The notes beneath the pieces are model-generated. The model saw only the letters and a program-made list of their open reading frames with translations, searched no databases and was not told where the DNA came from. Shown piece after piece: positions 16,515-25,581 of a stretch of 64,000 bases of DNA. The stretch is from DAOUVR01 sp034430535. GTDB lineage: Bacteria; Chloroflexota; Dehalococcoidia; E44-bin15. A program made the translations under genes and the position numbers. Position 1 is the first letter of the stretch. The number at the start of each line of letters is the position of its first letter. The stretch lies in NCBI GenBank assembly GCA_964443325.1, contig CAYUCL010000005.1, positions 22,631 through 86,630 of the forward strand, in the 5' to 3' direction.

Positions 16515-16761
16515 TTTAACCTCCGTTGGTAAACTTTGCCTTGCAAGCCGCCATTGAGCGCCTTTCACTAATGAAGCCAGATCCGCCTTCCGTTACTCCA
16601 GCCTTGAGTATCAGGCTTCCCAATGGCCTGGAAACAATCATGTCTCTCCAAGGATACCGCAAATGGGGTGCATCCGACAATGCTCTCGGAGCAATCCCAT
16701 TGACAAGGGGAAGCGACGGCGCTATATTGTCTGCGCCAAATTAAAAGAATGGAGGGAGGAA

Positions 16762-17154
16762 ATGGCGAAGATAACCGAGGAAATGAAGACGATGATAGCT
16801 AATCAGGCGGCATTCATTGCCACTGTCAGTGCTGATGGCACGCCCAACCTTGTGACAAAAGGCACCACCCAGGTACTGGATGATGAGCACATCGTGTTCT
16901 TTGAATTATCTGGCGGTCGCACCTGGGAAAACCTGCAGAAGAATCCCAAAATAGCCATCGCTGTAGCTGACAAGAGCACCATTCAGGGCTACCGCTTTGT
17001 TGGCAAGGCGGAGTTCATAACTGAGGGAGACCTCTACGAGAGTGCCAAGAAGATAGGGGAGATGTTGAACATACCCGCTCCACCCAAGGCAGCGGTGAAG
17101 ATGAAGGTTGATGCGATCTATAACCTTGGCGCCGGCGGACAGAAGATCGACTGA
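16762..17154 (+). CDS. Pyridoxamine 5'-phosphate oxidase-like flavin protein
   Basis: This 130-residue split-barrel protein has AAFIATVSADGTPNLVTKG and HIVFFELSGGRTWENLQKNP, the usual flavin- or F420-binding strands of the PNPOx-like family. ATG 16762 has GGAGGGAGG upstream. Small members of this type act as FMN- or F420-dependent reductases or heme-binding proteins; which applies here cannot be told. It is divergent from the AOR gene. Confidence 0.8.
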   Translation: MAKITEEMKTMIANQAAFIATVSADGTPNLVTKGTTQVLDDEHIVFFELSGGRTWENLQKNPKIAIAVADKSTIQGYRFVGKAEFITEGDLYESAKKIGEMLNIPAPPKAAVKMKVDAIYNLGAGGQKID

Positions 17155-17374
17155 AGCAACAAGTAGTATATGGCATTAATACGCTGTACTCAGCTTAGCC
17201 TTAGCAGATGGTTCTGTGGCGACGTTTGTAAAGTATTAGGGTCATCCAAGACCTAACGACTTAGTGCGGTGGCTTGCAAGTCCTTAGAATGATGACAAAA
17301 AGCTGCCTCTTCGTTAAACAAAGGTGATTTATGTGGATGAGGCAAGTGTTGTGCAAAGGTGGGGTAACCCTTCG

Positions 17375-18193
17375 TTAGAGCTCGACCGTTGAGAGTGCTC
17401 TTTCAGCGGCTTCCTCGCCCCGAGGTATGAGCTCGCTGGCTAGATGGAAATCTGTGGGACCAACGTGCGCTACGTCGGGTTCGATCACAAGGTCAGCCCC
17501 CTCAAGAGAGGCCCTGGCGATGAGATTTGCCGATATGTCTACCATCTGCATGAGAATGGCAAATATGTTGAGTCCTCTGCTCAAGTCCCCGCTGCCTTGC
17601 TTTGAAATCCTGCCCTCAGGATGTGGCAATACATTCACCGCGATGATGAACTCCGCCCCCATGTCCCTTACGGTACTTACCGGAACAGGATTCACCAGGC
17701 CCCCGTCTACCAATATCCTGCCATCCCACTCAACCGGCAGGAATATCCCCGGGATTGATATGCTCGCCCTCACTGCACTCGCCACCAGGCCATCCTTTAT
17801 AACCACTTCCTCACCTGTATCGATATCGACGGCAACGCAGGCGAAAGGGACCTTCAAATCAGAAAAATTCTCCTCACCCAGATAGGAATCCAGAATAGCT
17901 TCTACTTTTTTGCCCTTGATAAGTCCGACACGGGGGAGGGCAGGGTCAAGCAACTGGGCCATCTTCCACCGGCTCCACTCCGTAGCGTACTGCTCCAGCC
18001 GGTCAGCATCTAGCTCCTTGGCGTAGATAGCCCCGAAAATCGAACCTATGCTTGTGCCAGCGATCATCTGGGGCACAATACCCATTCTCTCAAGAACCTT
18101 CAGAACGCCAATATGTGCCAGCCCACGGGCAGCGCCACCACCCAGAGCCAGCCCTATCTTCTTTTTCTTTAATGACAGGCCGGTATATGTCAT
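17375..18193 (-). CDS. Patatin-like phospholipase (NTE/RssA type)
   Basis: This 272-residue protein has the full patatin signature: the oxyanion loop GLALGGGAARGLAHIGVL, the nucleophile elbow GTSIG (Ser near residue 47) and the catalytic Asp in DGGLVNPVP. It is a serine hydrolase of lipids, cytoplasmic or loosely membrane-bound, with no signal peptide. The ATG at 18193 is followed by a basic N-terminus (LSLKKKKIG). It is a single gene. Confidence 0.9.
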   Translation of the reverse strand: MTYTGLSLKKKKIGLALGGGAARGLAHIGVLKVLERMGIVPQMIAGTSIGSIFGAIYAKELDADRLEQYATEWSRWKMAQLLDPALPRVGLIKGKKVEAILDSYLGEENFSDLKVPFACVAVDIDTGEEVVIKDGLVASAVRASISIPGIFLPVEWDGRILVDGGLVNPVPVSTVRDMGAEFIIAVNVLPHPEGRISKQGSGDLSRGLNIFAILMQMVDISANLIARASLEGADLVIEPDVAHVGPTDFHLASELIPRGEEAAERALSTVEL

Positions 18194-18430
18194 AGCACCC
18201 AGTTTGCATTCATAGATATGTTATGTTCCTATAATACACTGTGATGGGTTAGCGCACAATCACGGAATCCCTGATATTGGGCCTCGAAATACCTGAGTTC
18301 GTCACTTAGCCAAGCAGCCAGGACAGACCAGCAGTGGGGCCTGTCCTGAAAGTTGTATCTGGAGTTCCGTTGTCTGATTATGGCTTGACCTTCCTGCGGA
18401 TGCTAGGTTGTTGGTTAGATGAAGCCGTTA

Positions 18431-18958
18431 TCAGTGGATTGATTCGTCGACGTGGGCCATAGCTAGCACCGATTCAATGAACGGCGTCTTGGCATCGGCA
18501 TAGGCTTCACGGTCTGAACCATACCTGTCGGCCAACTCCTTCTTCAACTTGTAGTATTGCTGAGCTACATCGGGATGAGAGCGCAGATAGTCGCGAAACA
18601 GCAAATGCCGCTCCCAGAACTCGCTGGTCAACTCAATCATGTGTATGTGATGTGTGCGTGCCTCCGGAGGACCCTTGCGGAAAAAGCGCCTTTCTGGCAG
18701 TTCTGCCTCAAACTCAGGCACGTACTCATAGCCAATGCTTTGCAGTGGCTCAATGCACTCCTCTGCATCGGCAAGGCGACGGACAGCGACCATGATGTCA
18801 ATGATTGGCTTGGCTGCCAATCCAGGTATTGCAGTGCTTCCGACGTGCTCAATTGCTACGATTCTGCGTCCGATAACATCAAGAATTCGACCCTTTTCCT
18901 CTCCATACACGACTGGCCATTGTGGATCGTAGTCAACGATTTCGACAGGGTAATTCAT
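18431..18958 (-). CDS. GrpB/UPF0157 nucleotidyltransferase-like protein
   Basis: This 175-residue protein has the family signature HVGSTAIPGLAAKPIIDI near residue 38, a minimal nucleotidyltransferase-type core, and YVPEFEAELPERRFFRKG further on. The ATG at 18958 (MNYPVEIVDYD) matches the usual family start; the frame stays open to 19015, but the extra residues do not look conserved. The function in the cell is not established for the family. Confidence 0.85.
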   Translation of the reverse strand: MNYPVEIVDYDPQWPVVYGEEKGRILDVIGRRIVAIEHVGSTAIPGLAAKPIIDIMVAVRRLADAEECIEPLQSIGYEYVPEFEAELPERRFFRKGPPEARTHHIHMIELTSEFWERHLLFRDYLRSHPDVAQQYYKLKKELADRYGSDREAYADAKTPFIESVLAMAHVDESIH

Positions 18959-19056
18959 ATTTTTCACCGACCAGCGGCGCTGGGATGAATATATTTTGGA
19001 GGAAAGCATCCTCATCCCTCATAGCGTTCAGTGCGTCAGGGTTACCTTGTGAACGG

Positions 19057-19818
19057 CTAGCGCATTTTCCAGACCGGCTTCCTCTTCTGGACAAAGGCGT
19101 CCATCCCTTCCCGTGCATCCTCCGACCCCCAGACCGAGTCAATCATGGATGCGGCAAAACGCCGCCCGTATTCCAGAGGCACCTCGGCTCCCAGCTTCAC
19201 TATTTGCTTGATAGTCCTCACTGCCAGCGGGCCATTCTCGCAGATGATCTCAGCGATGCTGGTGGCCATAGGCATAAGCTCATCAAGAGGCACTACCTTG
19301 GCCACCACACCGAGCCTGTAAGCCTCTTCAGCATCTATCGCCTCGCCGGTTAAAAGCAAAAACATTGCACTGCTCTGCCCGATTAGGCGAGGCAAGGCAA
19401 ATAGGCCTGGAATAGGCATTAGGCCTCGTTTCACCTCAGGCATAGCGAACATAGCGTTCTCAGAGCAGATGCGGATGTCGCACCGCTGGGCTAGCTCAAA
19501 GCCGCCACCATACGCTATGCCGTTCACGGCGGCGATGGTCGGTTTGACCAGCTCGACGGGGCCTGGTGCCTTTCCTGGCTGCCGCTTCTGGCCCCCACGA
19601 CCGCTCTCGGCCCCTTCTTTCAAATCGAACCCGGCAGAGAAGGCGCGGTCACCCGCGCCGGTATAGATGGCTACCCATAGGTCGTCATCTTGAGCGAAGT
19701 CGAATTCCGCCTCCTGCAACTGCTGAGAGACCTCACTGCCGAGGGCGTTTAGACGCTCGGGGCGGTTAAGGGTGAAATAGGCGATGTGGCCCTTCTTTTC
19801 GTAGATTACATATGACAT
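19057..19818 (-). CDS. Enoyl-CoA hydratase/isomerase family protein A
   Basis: This is a 253-residue crotonase-fold protein. The oxyanion-hole strands are RAFSAGFDLKE and YGGGFELAQRCD, and both acidic positions of the crotonase active site are occupied (Glu in GGGFELA and in MPEVKRGL). The substrate is an unknown acyl-CoA. A close paralogue of the same length lies 200 bases upstream at 20022-20783, indicating a tandem duplication. The conserved end KRKPVWKMR is shared by both copies. Confidence 0.9.
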   Translation of the reverse strand: MSYVIYEKKGHIAYFTLNRPERLNALGSEVSQQLQEAEFDFAQDDDLWVAIYTGAGDRAFSAGFDLKEGAESGRGGQKRQPGKAPGPVELVKPTIAAVNGIAYGGGFELAQRCDIRICSENAMFAMPEVKRGLMPIPGLFALPRLIGQSSAMFLLLTGEAIDAEEAYRLGVVAKVVPLDELMPMATSIAEIICENGPLAVRTIKQIVKLGAEVPLEYGRRFAASMIDSVWGSEDAREGMDAFVQKRKPVWKMR

Positions 19819-20021
19819 GTTGCTTACCCCCTTGCATTAGTATTGCGCTATATGCCAACCACGCATCCCGCTTGATTACGCTCGGCCGTCTCAACCGATG
19901 TGTATTAGGTACTCTGTTCCAAAGGGTGGTACGTAGGCGCAGAACCAAAGTTGTAAAACGGCCAACCATTAAAATCAGACAATTGTTAAAATGAGTATAA
20001 TAAGGTCTACGCAGTCGCCAG

Positions 20022-20783
20022 CTAGCGCATTTTCCACACTGGCTTTCTCTTTTCAGTGAAGGCGGCTGCCGCTTCCTTGGCATCCTCTGAGCCCCACACT
20101 GAGTCTATCAGCGATGCTGCAAGTCGTCGGGCATAATCCATGGGAACCTCACTACCTAGACTAACAATCCTTTTAGCCGCTCGTACGCCAAGCGGTGCAT
20201 TGCTGCATATGATATCAGCCATGGCGACGGCTGTGGGCATCAGTTCAGCCAGAGGCACTATTTTAGTCACCAGACCGATGCGGTAGGCCTCTTGGGCATC
20301 TATCGGCTCACCACTGAGGATGAGCCACAAGGAGTTGCTCTGGCCAACGAGGCGGGGCAGTGTGAATAGGCCTGTAACCGGCACGCGGCCAGCCTTTACC
20401 TCGGCCATGGCGAAGGTGGCGTTCTCAGAACAGATGCGGACGTCGCATCGCTGCACCAGCTCAAACCCGCCTCCATAACAGATGCCGTTTACTGCAGCGA
20501 TGGTCGGTTTGTCGGTTTCGACGGAGATGGATGCCTTTCCTGGCAATATCACCGGTGCCTCACGGCCCTGTTCGGCAGCCTCCTTCAGGTCCAGGCCAGC
20601 GCAGAAGGCCCTCTCTCCCGCTCCAGTAAAGATGGCCACCCAGGCATCGTCATCTTGAGCAAATCTGTTTTCTGCGTCCCTCAATTGCTGCATCAGTTCT
20701 CTGCTCAAGGCATTTAGACGCTCGGGGCGGTTGAGGGTGATGTAAGCGACATGGTTCTTCCTCTCATATAGTACGTACGACAT
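20022..20783 (-). CDS. Enoyl-CoA hydratase/isomerase family protein B
   Basis: This 253-residue paralogue of 19057-19818 has the same architecture: RAFCAGLDLKEAAEQG, YGGGFELVQRCDVRI and AEVKAGRVPVTG, with both crotonase Glu positions kept. The ATG at 20783 is preceded by AAGGAGG. A nitroreductase-family gene lies just upstream on the same strand, so the three may be expressed together. The two copies differ most in the loop after DLKE, which shapes the acyl pocket, so they may handle different CoA esters. Confidence 0.9.
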   Translation of the reverse strand: MSYVLYERKNHVAYITLNRPERLNALSRELMQQLRDAENRFAQDDDAWVAIFTGAGERAFCAGLDLKEAAEQGREAPVILPGKASISVETDKPTIAAVNGICYGGGFELVQRCDVRICSENATFAMAEVKAGRVPVTGLFTLPRLVGQSNSLWLILSGEPIDAQEAYRIGLVTKIVPLAELMPTAVAMADIICSNAPLGVRAAKRIVSLGSEVPMDYARRLAASLIDSVWGSEDAKEAAAAFTEKRKPVWKMR

Positions 20784-20853
20784 GATGCATCCTCCTTACC
20801 TTAATAATATGGTAGTGGATATCAGTTGCGCATGTAGGCTCGCCCGTCGCTAG

Positions 20854-21402
20854 CTAGGGCTGGCCGTATCTCTCCCGGAAAACAATATCGCCAAGCTCCT
20901 TCCGTCTTGGCGCTATTGCCTCTTCATCGGGATAGCCCAACGGTGTCAATTCCACTACAACAACCCCTTCGGGAATTTGCAGGATTTCCTCAACCTTCTG
21001 TTCATCGAACCAACCGACATTAACTGTACCCAATCCCAACTCGTGGGCTGCCAGCGCGAGATTCTGCATGGCCAGTGCCACATCGAACATGAACCAATCG
21101 CCCTTGCTGGTCATAGCCTCTCCCTTCATGAAACCAGACCTGCCAAGTTGGGCGCAGGCCACAATCACTGCTGGCGCATTGCGCACGGCATCGATGGAAG
21201 GATTTCCATGTCTCAGTGCCTCCGATATCCTGGCCCTGGTCTCGGGTTCTCTCACTACCACGAACCTCCAGCACTGTTTGTTTTCCCACGACGGTGCCCA
21301 GCGGGCAGCGTCAAGAACAATCTCAAGAGTCTCTTCGCTTACAGGGTCGTGTTTGTATTTCCGGATGCTGCGGCGGCTCTTTATGGCTTCCATCACATTC
21401 AT
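20854..21402 (-). CDS. Nitroreductase-family flavoprotein
   Basis: This 182-residue protein has the FMN-binding N-terminus AIKSRRSIRKY, the middle motif APSWENKQCWRFVVV and the C-terminal LGYPDEEAIAPRRKELGDIV. ELGLGTVNVGWFDE is the usual helix-strand over the flavin. It is an NAD(P)H-dependent reductase of unknown substrate and would act as a dimer. It is probably the first gene of the run with the two crotonases. Confidence 0.9.
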   Translation of the reverse strand: MNVMEAIKSRRSIRKYKHDPVSEETLEIVLDAARWAPSWENKQCWRFVVVREPETRARISEALRHGNPSIDAVRNAPAVIVACAQLGRSGFMKGEAMTSKGDWFMFDVALAMQNLALAAHELGLGTVNVGWFDEQKVEEILQIPEGVVVVELTPLGYPDEEAIAPRRKELGDIVFRERYGQP

Positions 21403-21572
21403 TGTCCTAATCCTCTCTATTTTTGACTAACTATTGCACTATCAACCATGGCTCTGTGAATATTTTGTAAGGCTGTTTCCCCCATAGCCTTAGGTTTTTG
21501 AGTGCTTCGTTAGTCTACCACCTGTAGCCAACTGACTGCAATATGTACCACCTGAGCTGCCCATTTTAGCTA

Positions 21573-21628
21573 TGTAGCGCGAGGCTTTAGCCTCGCCATG
21601 AAAAGCGACCCTAAAGGGTCGCGCTACA
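21573..21628. repeat. 56-bp double-palindrome repeat (BIME-like), copy 1
   Basis: Two hairpins, GCGAGGCTTTAGCCTCGC and GCGACCCTAAAGGGTCGC, lie between TGTAGC and GCTACA ends. The reverse complement of the whole unit recurs at 39550-39605 with a different spacer, so the family moves or is copied in both orientations. Confidence 0.8.
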
Positions 21629-21682
21629 TCCCGCCACGGTTGTCATTGCGAGAGGAGCCAGAGGCGAAGCGAAGCAATCCCG

Positions 21683-22009
21683 GTGGTACGGCGTCTTGTG
21701 GGCTACGACCGTTACAGCTCCCGAAAGGCCTTGGACGAATTGAATCGCTTGTATGGTCTCCTCCGCCTCTACGTCAATTTCTTTCAGCTGGTTATGAAGC
21801 TGGTAACCAAGACGAGGTGTGGGGCTAAGGTACATAAGGTCTACGACACGGCACAAACGCCGTACCAATGGCTACTTGAGGCTGGTGTACTTACCAATGC
21901 TAAGCAACCGGAGTTGGCAGCAATCTACCATGGTCTCAATCCTGTTTCACTACTCAGGCAAGTCAACGAGAACCTGGATCGCCTGTGGGCTCTGTCAGAA
22001 TGCTCTTAG
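21683..22009 (+). pseudogene. C-terminal remnant of a DDE-type transposase/integrase
   Basis: About 108 residues match the C-terminal part of integrase-core transposases: LVGYDRYSSRKALDELNRLY, NFFQLVMKLVTKTRCGAKV, YDTAQTPYQWLLEAGVL and IYHGLNPVSLLRQVNENL. The catalytic DDE domain is missing; a short CATTGCGAG...GAAGCAATC repeat (21645-21679) is fused directly to the fragment's left edge. No terminal inverted repeats were found. This is a dead insertion-sequence remnant. Confidence 0.7.
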
Positions 22010-22219
22010 CATCAAATCAAGGCCAGAAATCACGGCAGTTCGTTAACCCATATTTATGATGCAGCGATGCCTTTTCGGTAACCGTTTCTATTTACGCAAT
22101 ACGTCGACCGACTGCTTGCCAGAAGGAGTAGTCCAGGTGATGGCGCTGGCCGCCCGGCCTCACATACATGTTATAATGATGCCACCGATGTAGAAGAAAT
22201 TCGAAGGAGAGGTCGTTGT

Positions 22220-22486
22220 ATGGAAGAGATACCTGATGTGACAGCCAGGGTAATATCCCAAAAGGGGACTTGTTCTGCCGGGCATAGGGTCGGCGATGAA
22301 TTCGTCCTTGGACAGAAAACTCCATCTGACTTGTGTTCGTGGGCCTTCCATACTTTGTTTCCTTTCGCCGAGGTGTTGCAGTTCGGTGGCTCATTCCCCT
22401 GGGAAGATAACCCAGACAAGACTACCGTTGCCTGTCCCGATCCAGGGAATCCAGTGGTGTTTGAATTGAGGCGAAGATCACCATAA
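22220..22486 (+). CDS. TIGR04076-type small protein
   Basis: This 88-residue protein has the pattern of the TIGR04076 family: CSAGHRVGDEFVL, then LCSWAFHTLFPFAEVLQFG and a C-terminal ACPDPGNPVVFELRR. The conserved Cys and His suggest metal or cofactor binding, but no function is established. The ATG at 22220 follows GAAGGAGAGG. It is monocistronic, 80 bases before the kor operon. Confidence 0.75.
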   Translation: MEEIPDVTARVISQKGTCSAGHRVGDEFVLGQKTPSDLCSWAFHTLFPFAEVLQFGGSFPWEDNPDKTTVACPDPGNPVVFELRRRSP

Positions 22487-22508
22487 AAACGAATTTTATA
22501 CCCCTTTC

Positions 22509-22537
22509 GTGACAGAATAGCAATGTGTTAATATACC
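22509..22537 (+). promoter_or_regulatory. Possible promoter of the kor operon
   Basis: GTGACA (22509-22514) and TATACC (22532-22537) with a 17-base spacer lie 29 bases before the first gene. Confidence 0.35.
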
Positions 22538-22566
22538 TAGCGAAGCGTTCTAAGCGTTGAGGTGAA

Positions 22567-22866
22567 ATGGCAGCGGCAAATACAAAAAGGGGCGGGCAAA
22601 AACTCCGTTCCGTCCTAGGGGAAGAAGAGGCTGACAAGGTCATCTTCTATCACGATTGGTGCAAACGTTGTAATATCTGCGTCGCGTTCTGTCCAAAACA
22701 GGCGTTGGCCATGGACGAGAATAATTACCCCCGACTCGTAGCACCAGAGCGATGCAATTCCTGTGGCCTTTGTGAAGTTTTGTGCCCCGATTTTGCTATT
22801 ACCGTCCCCGGACGGCACCGCGTGTCTAGACCTCAAGCGATAAAAAAGAAACCGAATGTCAACTGA
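22567..22866 (+). CDS. korD: 2-oxoacid:ferredoxin oxidoreductase, ferredoxin (delta) subunit
   Basis: This 99-residue ferredoxin has two cluster motifs, CKRCNICVAFCPKQAL and CNSCGLCEVLCPDFAI, each with four cysteines. It is the electron-accepting subunit of a four-part 2-oxoacid oxidoreductase and leads the operon korD-A-B-C. The ATG at 22567 follows GAGGTGAA. Its last codons overlap korA by 11 bases. The basic tail may contact the large subunits. Confidence 0.88.
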   Translation: MAAANTKRGGQKLRSVLGEEEADKVIFYHDWCKRCNICVAFCPKQALAMDENNYPRLVAPERCNSCGLCEVLCPDFAITVPGRHRVSRPQAIKKKPNVN

Positions 22867-24019
22867 GATGGGTAATTCAACCACCACAGCTCGCAGACGG
22901 GAAAAGGCAAGGCTAATGCAGGGCAATCTCGCCATAGCTGAGGGTGCTCTGGCGGGCGGCATTGGCTTCTTCGCTAGCTATCCGATAACTCCAGCGAATG
23001 AGATTGCTACCTTCCTCTCCAGGGCTCTACCGAAGAGGGATGGGGTGTTTATCCAGATGGAGGACGAGATAGCGAGCCTATCTGCTGTCATTGGAGCCTC
23101 AGTGGGAGGGATCAAAGCGGCTACAGCCACCAGCGGCCCCGGGTTTTCTCTGATGCAGGAAAGCATAGGATACGCCGCTGCCGTGGAAATCCCATGCGTA
23201 ATAATCGACGTGCAGCGCGCCGGCCCCAGCACGGGCATGCCTGGTGGCCCAGCCCAGGGCGATGTTATGCAGGCTCGCTGGGGTACTCATGGAGACCACC
23301 CCATTATCGTCCTCTGCCCTAGCTCGGTACGGGAATCTTATGAACTTACTATCCATGCCTTCAATCTTTCAGAGCTATATCGCACGCCAGTGATCCTGCT
23401 GACTGACGAAGTGATCGCCCGGATGTCGGAAACGGTTGAAATGCCCCTTCCCCAGGTCAAGGTGATAGACCGTCTGCACCCCGAAGTCCCTCCCGAATGG
23501 TACTTCCCTTATGACAATGCAGAGGGCGATGTGCCCCCCCTAATCTCATTCGGCCATGGCTACCGCTACCATATAACCGGCCTATTTCATGACAAGTCCG
23601 GTTTCCCCACCTCGCGCCCGGATGAAATTGATGCCTGGCAGGAGAGGCTGTTCCTCAAGATAGACGGGAATGTGCAGCAAATAGCGCGCATAGAAGAGGA
23701 GGAAATGGCGGATGCTGAGATGGTCATCGTCGCCTATGGCTCGACGGCAAGGTCGGCTCGCCACGCAATGAGGCAGGCACGTGCAGCAAACAAGGCAGTG
23801 GGACTTCTCAGGCTGGTCACGCTCTGGCCTTTCCACGATGCGGCGATTGAGCGTATTGCCCTCTTTGCAAAGAGGATAGTAGTGCCAGAGATGAACCGTG
23901 GTCAGATTCTACGCGAGGTAGAGAGGGCGTCCCAGGGAAAGACAGAGGTCGTGGGGGTAAATCGCGCCGACGGCCAGATGGTTACCCCGGCCCAAATAAT
24001 GGCGGCGCTGGAGGCATGA
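22856..24019 (+). CDS. korA: 2-oxoacid:ferredoxin oxidoreductase, alpha subunit
   Basis: This 387-residue alpha subunit binds the 2-oxoacid side of the active site. Characteristic stretches are FFASYPITPANEIATFLS, TATSGPGFSLMQESIGYA and AGPSTGMPGGPAQGDV. The C-terminal part (VIVAYGSTARSARHAMRQAR) is the transketolase-C-like domain. Together with beta and gamma it oxidises a 2-oxoacid plus CoA to acyl-CoA, CO2 and reduced ferredoxin, or runs in reverse to fix CO2. The subunit pattern matches the 2-oxoglutarate (Kor) type best; 2-oxoisovalerate cannot be excluded. Confidence 0.9.
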   Translation: MSTEMGNSTTTARRREKARLMQGNLAIAEGALAGGIGFFASYPITPANEIATFLSRALPKRDGVFIQMEDEIASLSAVIGASVGGIKAATATSGPGFSLMQESIGYAAAVEIPCVIIDVQRAGPSTGMPGGPAQGDVMQARWGTHGDHPIIVLCPSSVRESYELTIHAFNLSELYRTPVILLTDEVIARMSETVEMPLPQVKVIDRLHPEVPPEWYFPYDNAEGDVPPLISFGHGYRYHITGLFHDKSGFPTSRPDEIDAWQERLFLKIDGNVQQIARIEEEEMADAEMVIVAYGSTARSARHAMRQARAANKAVGLLRLVTLWPFHDAAIERIALFAKRIVVPEMNRGQILREVERASQGKTEVVGVNRADGQMVTPAQIMAALEA

Positions 24020-24834
24020 TGGAATACACCATCCCCGAGCACGAATACTTGAGACAGCAGAAGAAATTTCCTAGCGTTTGGTGCGCTGGTTGCGGCATTG
24101 GCACGGTTCTCGGAGCCATTATCAGAGCGGTTCGGGCGCTCAATTTGTCCAAGGATAAGGTGGCAATGATTTCAGGAATTGGCTGCACTGGCCGTATGCC
24201 GGTGTACGTCGACTTCAACACGATGCATACCACCCACGGGCGGGCTTTAGCCTTCGCCACCGGGCTGAAGCTGGCAAGGCCTGATATGGAGGTGATTGTG
24301 GTCATGGGGGATGGGGACGCTGTCGCTATAGGTGGGAATCATTTCATTCACGCTGCCAGGCGCAACATCGAGCTAACAGCGATAGTGGTAAATAACAGGA
24401 TATACGGCATGACCGGAGGTCAGTTATCGCCGACCACTCCCATTGGGGACAGGGCTACAACAGCTCCCTATGGCCAAATAGAGCAAACCTTTGATATAGC
24501 CAAAATCGCTGAGGCGGCGGGGGCAGCCTTCGTAGCGCGGAGCACTACCTATCACGCCATCGAGCTTGACAGGCTTATTGCCAGCGGCATACAGAAGAAA
24601 GGCTTCTCAGTAATTGACGTTCTGACCCAGTGCCCTGTGGGATACGGACAGCTTAATCAAGCGGGCGACGCCGTAGAGATGCTGAAATGGTTTCGCGACA
24701 ACACCACGTCTGCCCGTGGCAAAGCTCCATCGGGAAAGATAGTTCGTGGTGTGCTCGTGGACCGCGATCTGCCCGGCTATGTGGAAAGCTACCGGAAGGT
24801 GATTACGGCAAGCAAGAGGGGAGCTCGAACTTGA
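24016..24834 (+). CDS. korB: 2-oxoacid:ferredoxin oxidoreductase, beta subunit (TPP)
   Basis: This 272-residue thiamine-diphosphate subunit has WCAGCGIGTVLGA near the N-terminus, SGIGCTGRMPVYVDFNTMH, and the TPP motif GDGDAVAIGGNHFIHAARR near residue 96, with NNRIYGMTGGQLSPTTP after it. The single cysteines in WCAGCG and GIGCTG are the usual cluster ligands of this subunit. Its start overlaps the korA stop (ATGATGG) and its stop overlaps the TTG of korC. Confidence 0.92.
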   Translation: MMEYTIPEHEYLRQQKKFPSVWCAGCGIGTVLGAIIRAVRALNLSKDKVAMISGIGCTGRMPVYVDFNTMHTTHGRALAFATGLKLARPDMEVIVVMGDGDAVAIGGNHFIHAARRNIELTAIVVNNRIYGMTGGQLSPTTPIGDRATTAPYGQIEQTFDIAKIAEAAGAAFVARSTTYHAIELDRLIASGIQKKGFSVIDVLTQCPVGYGQLNQAGDAVEMLKWFRDNTTSARGKAPSGKIVRGVLVDRDLPGYVESYRKVITASKRGART

Positions 24835-25397
24835 AGAAACGACGCTGGGAAGTGAGGCTGGTGGGGCAGGGTGGGCAGGGTCTAGCATTGGCTGGCATCA
24901 CACTCGCCGAAGCGGCAGTCCGAGATGGCAAGAATGCTATCATGAATCACATATATGGCGCTCAGAAGCGAGGCGGGCCTAGTCAAGCCGATGTAGTCAT
25001 TAGCCAGGAGGAAATAGACTATCCTAAAGTGCTGGACGCCGATCTGCTTGTGATTTTCAGCGAGGCGGCTTTCGACGAATACCGCCACCAGTTAGGCAGT
25101 CACGGCTCTATCGTTTTCGACAACTCCCAAATAAAAAGGGCCCTGGCTGAATGTGACAGGGTAATACCCATACCCTTTGCCGACATATCACAGCAGGTCA
25201 CAGGCAGCAGCCTCAGTGCTAATATGGTAGCTTTAGGCTTCATAGTAGAACTGACAAAGCTAGTCTCCCACATATCCCTTGTCCGCGCCGTGAATAAGCG
25301 CTCGCCCAAAGGCGGTCTTGAGGCCAATCAAACCGCCCTGGAAAAGGGCATCGAGATGGCCATATCCATCAAGTTTGGGCGGAATTGGGATAACTGA
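24831..25397 (+). CDS. korC: 2-oxoacid:ferredoxin oxidoreductase, gamma subunit
   Basis: This 188-residue gamma subunit has VGQGGQGLALAGITLAEAA and AQKRGGPSQADVVIS, the standard motifs of the CoA-side domain. The TTG at 24831 is chosen: it overlaps the korB stop and the product then begins MKKRRWEVRLVGQGGQG, as family members do; the frame extends upstream but without conservation. It is the last gene of the operon. Confidence 0.88.
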   Translation: MKKRRWEVRLVGQGGQGLALAGITLAEAAVRDGKNAIMNHIYGAQKRGGPSQADVVISQEEIDYPKVLDADLLVIFSEAAFDEYRHQLGSHGSIVFDNSQIKRALAECDRVIPIPFADISQQVTGSSLSANMVALGFIVELTKLVSHISLVRAVNKRSPKGGLEANQTALEKGIEMAISIKFGRNWDN

Positions 25398-25581
25398 TGC
25401 TATATTCACTAGATCAATGATAGAGGGACTCTTGCTTAAAAGACCTAGATTGCTCGCTGCTTGTGATATCAAGTAAACTGCTGATGCCCACATGGATTTC
25501 GGCCCCTATTCTTGGCAGATTTGGAAATGCTAAGCTTATAGAACAACGGCTGCTATTTAACTAAGAATAAAGGAGGAGAGA

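Noticed and set aside
14592..16568. AOR start at 16568 (ATG)
   Set aside because: The first 18 residues are not AOR-like and GTG 16514 has GGAGG at the right distance.
19812..20083. Small ORFs between the two crotonase genes
   Set aside because: No ribosome sites and no conserved look; they are shadows or chance frames in a 200-base gap.
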